A stretch of DNA of 51,985 nt from CAYWWY01 sp964580185. Lineage in GTDB: Bacteria > Thermotogota > Thermotogae > MWEM01. Positions within the stretch are counted from its first letter, which is position 1. Each line of letters begins with the position of its first letter. The stretch spans positions 1 through 51,985 of the forward strand of contig CAZOJQ010000018.1 in NCBI GenBank assembly GCA_964580185.1. The letters are read 5' to 3'. Both the position numbers and the translations under genes were made by a program. Of this stretch, positions 51,202-51,985 are shown one piece after another. A model generated the notes under the pieces. That model was not told where the DNA came from and ran no database searches. It was given only the letters and a program-made list of their open reading frames with translations.

Positions 51202-51985
51202 TCATACTTGATTCTTCTTATACGCAAGGGTTTGCGCGGTTTTCGGAGCCAATAGGAGCTCCCAAATGAAAAGGATTGTGTACGAAACAAAGAATACCCC
51301 GATGAGCATCAACGCATTTCTCAGTCCGGAAAGAAAACTCCTCCTTCCGATAAGGATCTGTCCGGTCATGCTCAGGATCAGGTATCCTGCGAAGGTCATC
51401 CCCAAAAGCAACGCGCTGAGAGACGAGAAGGAGAAAAGGCCGAGAAGAAACTGAGGCGCGAAGAAACTGCCGAGCGTCACGGCCCAGAAGTTGTGTTCCA
51501 GGTATTGGAGAACCGCGTTGCGAAACCAGCTTTTCCTTTGAGAGATGATCTTGCGCAATGTAGATGGCGCTCTTTCAATCACCTCCATGGAGGGGGAGAA
51601 GAAGGTTTTCTTTCCGTGGGTTTTCATGATTCTTCCCATTTCGCTGTCGTTGCTGAAGACTTTTTTTCTCATTTCCAAATCTTTGGCCGTTTGGGCGGAA
51701 AGCAGGATTCCTGATCCAAGGTAATGAAAGGAAAACAAGCCAAGGATCTTTCCACAGGTTTGCATGGTCTCATCGGTGTCCCCGATCCTTGTTCCCGCAT
51801 TTTCGGAAAAGGTATTTCTTCGGGAGAAGTGAATCGCGTCCCACTTTTTCGTAAAAAGGAGCTGGAGGGCATTTCGGAGGTGTTTTTCCGAAATCACGGA
51901 ATCAGCATCGATCAGAAGGAGAAACCCCGATTCGATCGACCGAAAAGCGTCTTGCCAGGCGATCCCTTGGGGATGCATTTGGTAT
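51202..51985 (-). CDS. Family 2 glycosyltransferase, C-terminal part (5' truncated by window)
   Basis: The frame is open from the right window edge, so the N-terminus lies outside. The visible ~260 residues include LLLIDADSVISEKHLRNAL with the DxD-type metal motif, a D-rich NDSEMGR loop, and QRKSWFRNAVLQYL, corresponding to the QxxRW motif of processive or membrane GT2 enzymes. Two or three hydrophobic segments follow (about residues 165-250), ending in a basic tail. It is probably a membrane-associated transferase of polysaccharide or glycolipid synthesis. Which sugar is moved cannot be told. Confidence 0.88.
   Translation of the reverse strand, partial: YQMHPQGIAWQDAFRSIESGFLLLIDADSVISEKHLRNALQLLFTKKWDAIHFSRRNTFSENAGTRIGDTDETMQTCGKILGLFSFHYLGSGILLSAQTAKDLEMRKKVFSNDSEMGRIMKTHGKKTFFSPSMEVIERAPSTLRKIISQRKSWFRNAVLQYLEHNFWAVTLGSFFAPQFLLGLFSFSSLSALLLGMTFAGYLILSMTGQILIGRRSFLSGLRNALMLIGVFFVSYTILFIWELLLAPKTAQTLAYKKNQV

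Noticed and set aside
1..51985. CRISPR array, rRNA operon or prophage
   Set aside because: No regularly spaced short direct repeats, no rRNA-like conserved blocks and no phage structural or integrase genes were seen on either strand.

Overview
The window reads as chromosomal DNA of a free-living, probably anaerobic bacterium. Ribosome binding sites are strong (AGGAGG-type), TGA is a normal stop codon, and base composition is medium, with one clearly AT-rich island near 46.9-50.0 kb. Ferredoxin-flavodoxin proteins, a tungsten-type aldehyde oxidoreductase, a corrinoid protein and a radical SAM enzyme point to anaerobic metabolism. PadR/HAAS, zinc-ribbon, DUF4342 and EFR1 proteins are most familiar from Bacillota, but a spirochaete-like host cannot be excluded. 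No rRNA, tRNA, CRISPR array or transposase was found.

Layout. 0-7 kb: the tail of a CBS-domain gene, then a leftward three-gene c-di-GMP signalling operon (five-PAS hybrid kinase, REC plus degenerate HD output, REC-HD-GYP). 7-12.2 kb: a leftward redox cluster with a radical SAM/SPASM-like enzyme, two EFR1 flavodoxin-ferredoxins, two GNAT acetyltransferases, a small membrane protein and a glycosyltransferase remnant. 12.4-14.7 kb: a PadR regulator, a HAAS membrane protein and an MDR oxidoreductase behind a consensus promoter. 14.9-21.7 kb: a purine permease, a secreted SUMF1-fold protein, an alpha/beta hydrolase, a PBP3-PAS-HD-GYP receptor and a corrinoid carrier protein. 21.8-26.7 kb: a leftward sugar operon (GH38 alpha-mannosidase, ThuA-like protein, Gfo/Idh/MocA dehydrogenase). 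26.7-28.75 kb: two 174-bp direct repeats (about 94% identical) bracket a three-gene module of a 60-aa protein, an XRE regulator and a SecB-like protein, which resembles a toxin-antitoxin-chaperone (TAC) locus. 28.8-33.7 kb: a lipoprotein, a DUF4342 protein and an ABC-2 exporter operon. 33.9-36.7 kb: a MoaD-like protein, an AOR-family oxidoreductase and a class II aldolase. 36.8-46.7 kb: a zinc-ribbon protein, GH31 glucosidase, WYL regulator, membrane diguanylate cyclase, three acetyltransferases and an MFS transporter. 46.9-50 kb: an AT-rich, repeat-structured island ending in an AAA-ATPase/PIN-nuclease pair, a candidate defence or toxin system. 50.2-52 kb: a SUMF1 pseudogene with two nonsense codons and the C-terminal part of a family 2 glycosyltransferase.

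The genes combine c-di-GMP signalling (synthesis at 40.7 kb; breakdown at 0.5 and 18.6 kb), glycan breakdown (GH38, GH31, ThuA, Gfo/Idh) and low-potential redox chemistry. The two accessory spots most worth follow-up are the repeat-bracketed TAC-like module and the AAA-PIN island with its iteron-like upstream region. All functional calls rest on motif recognition by eye; no database search was run.
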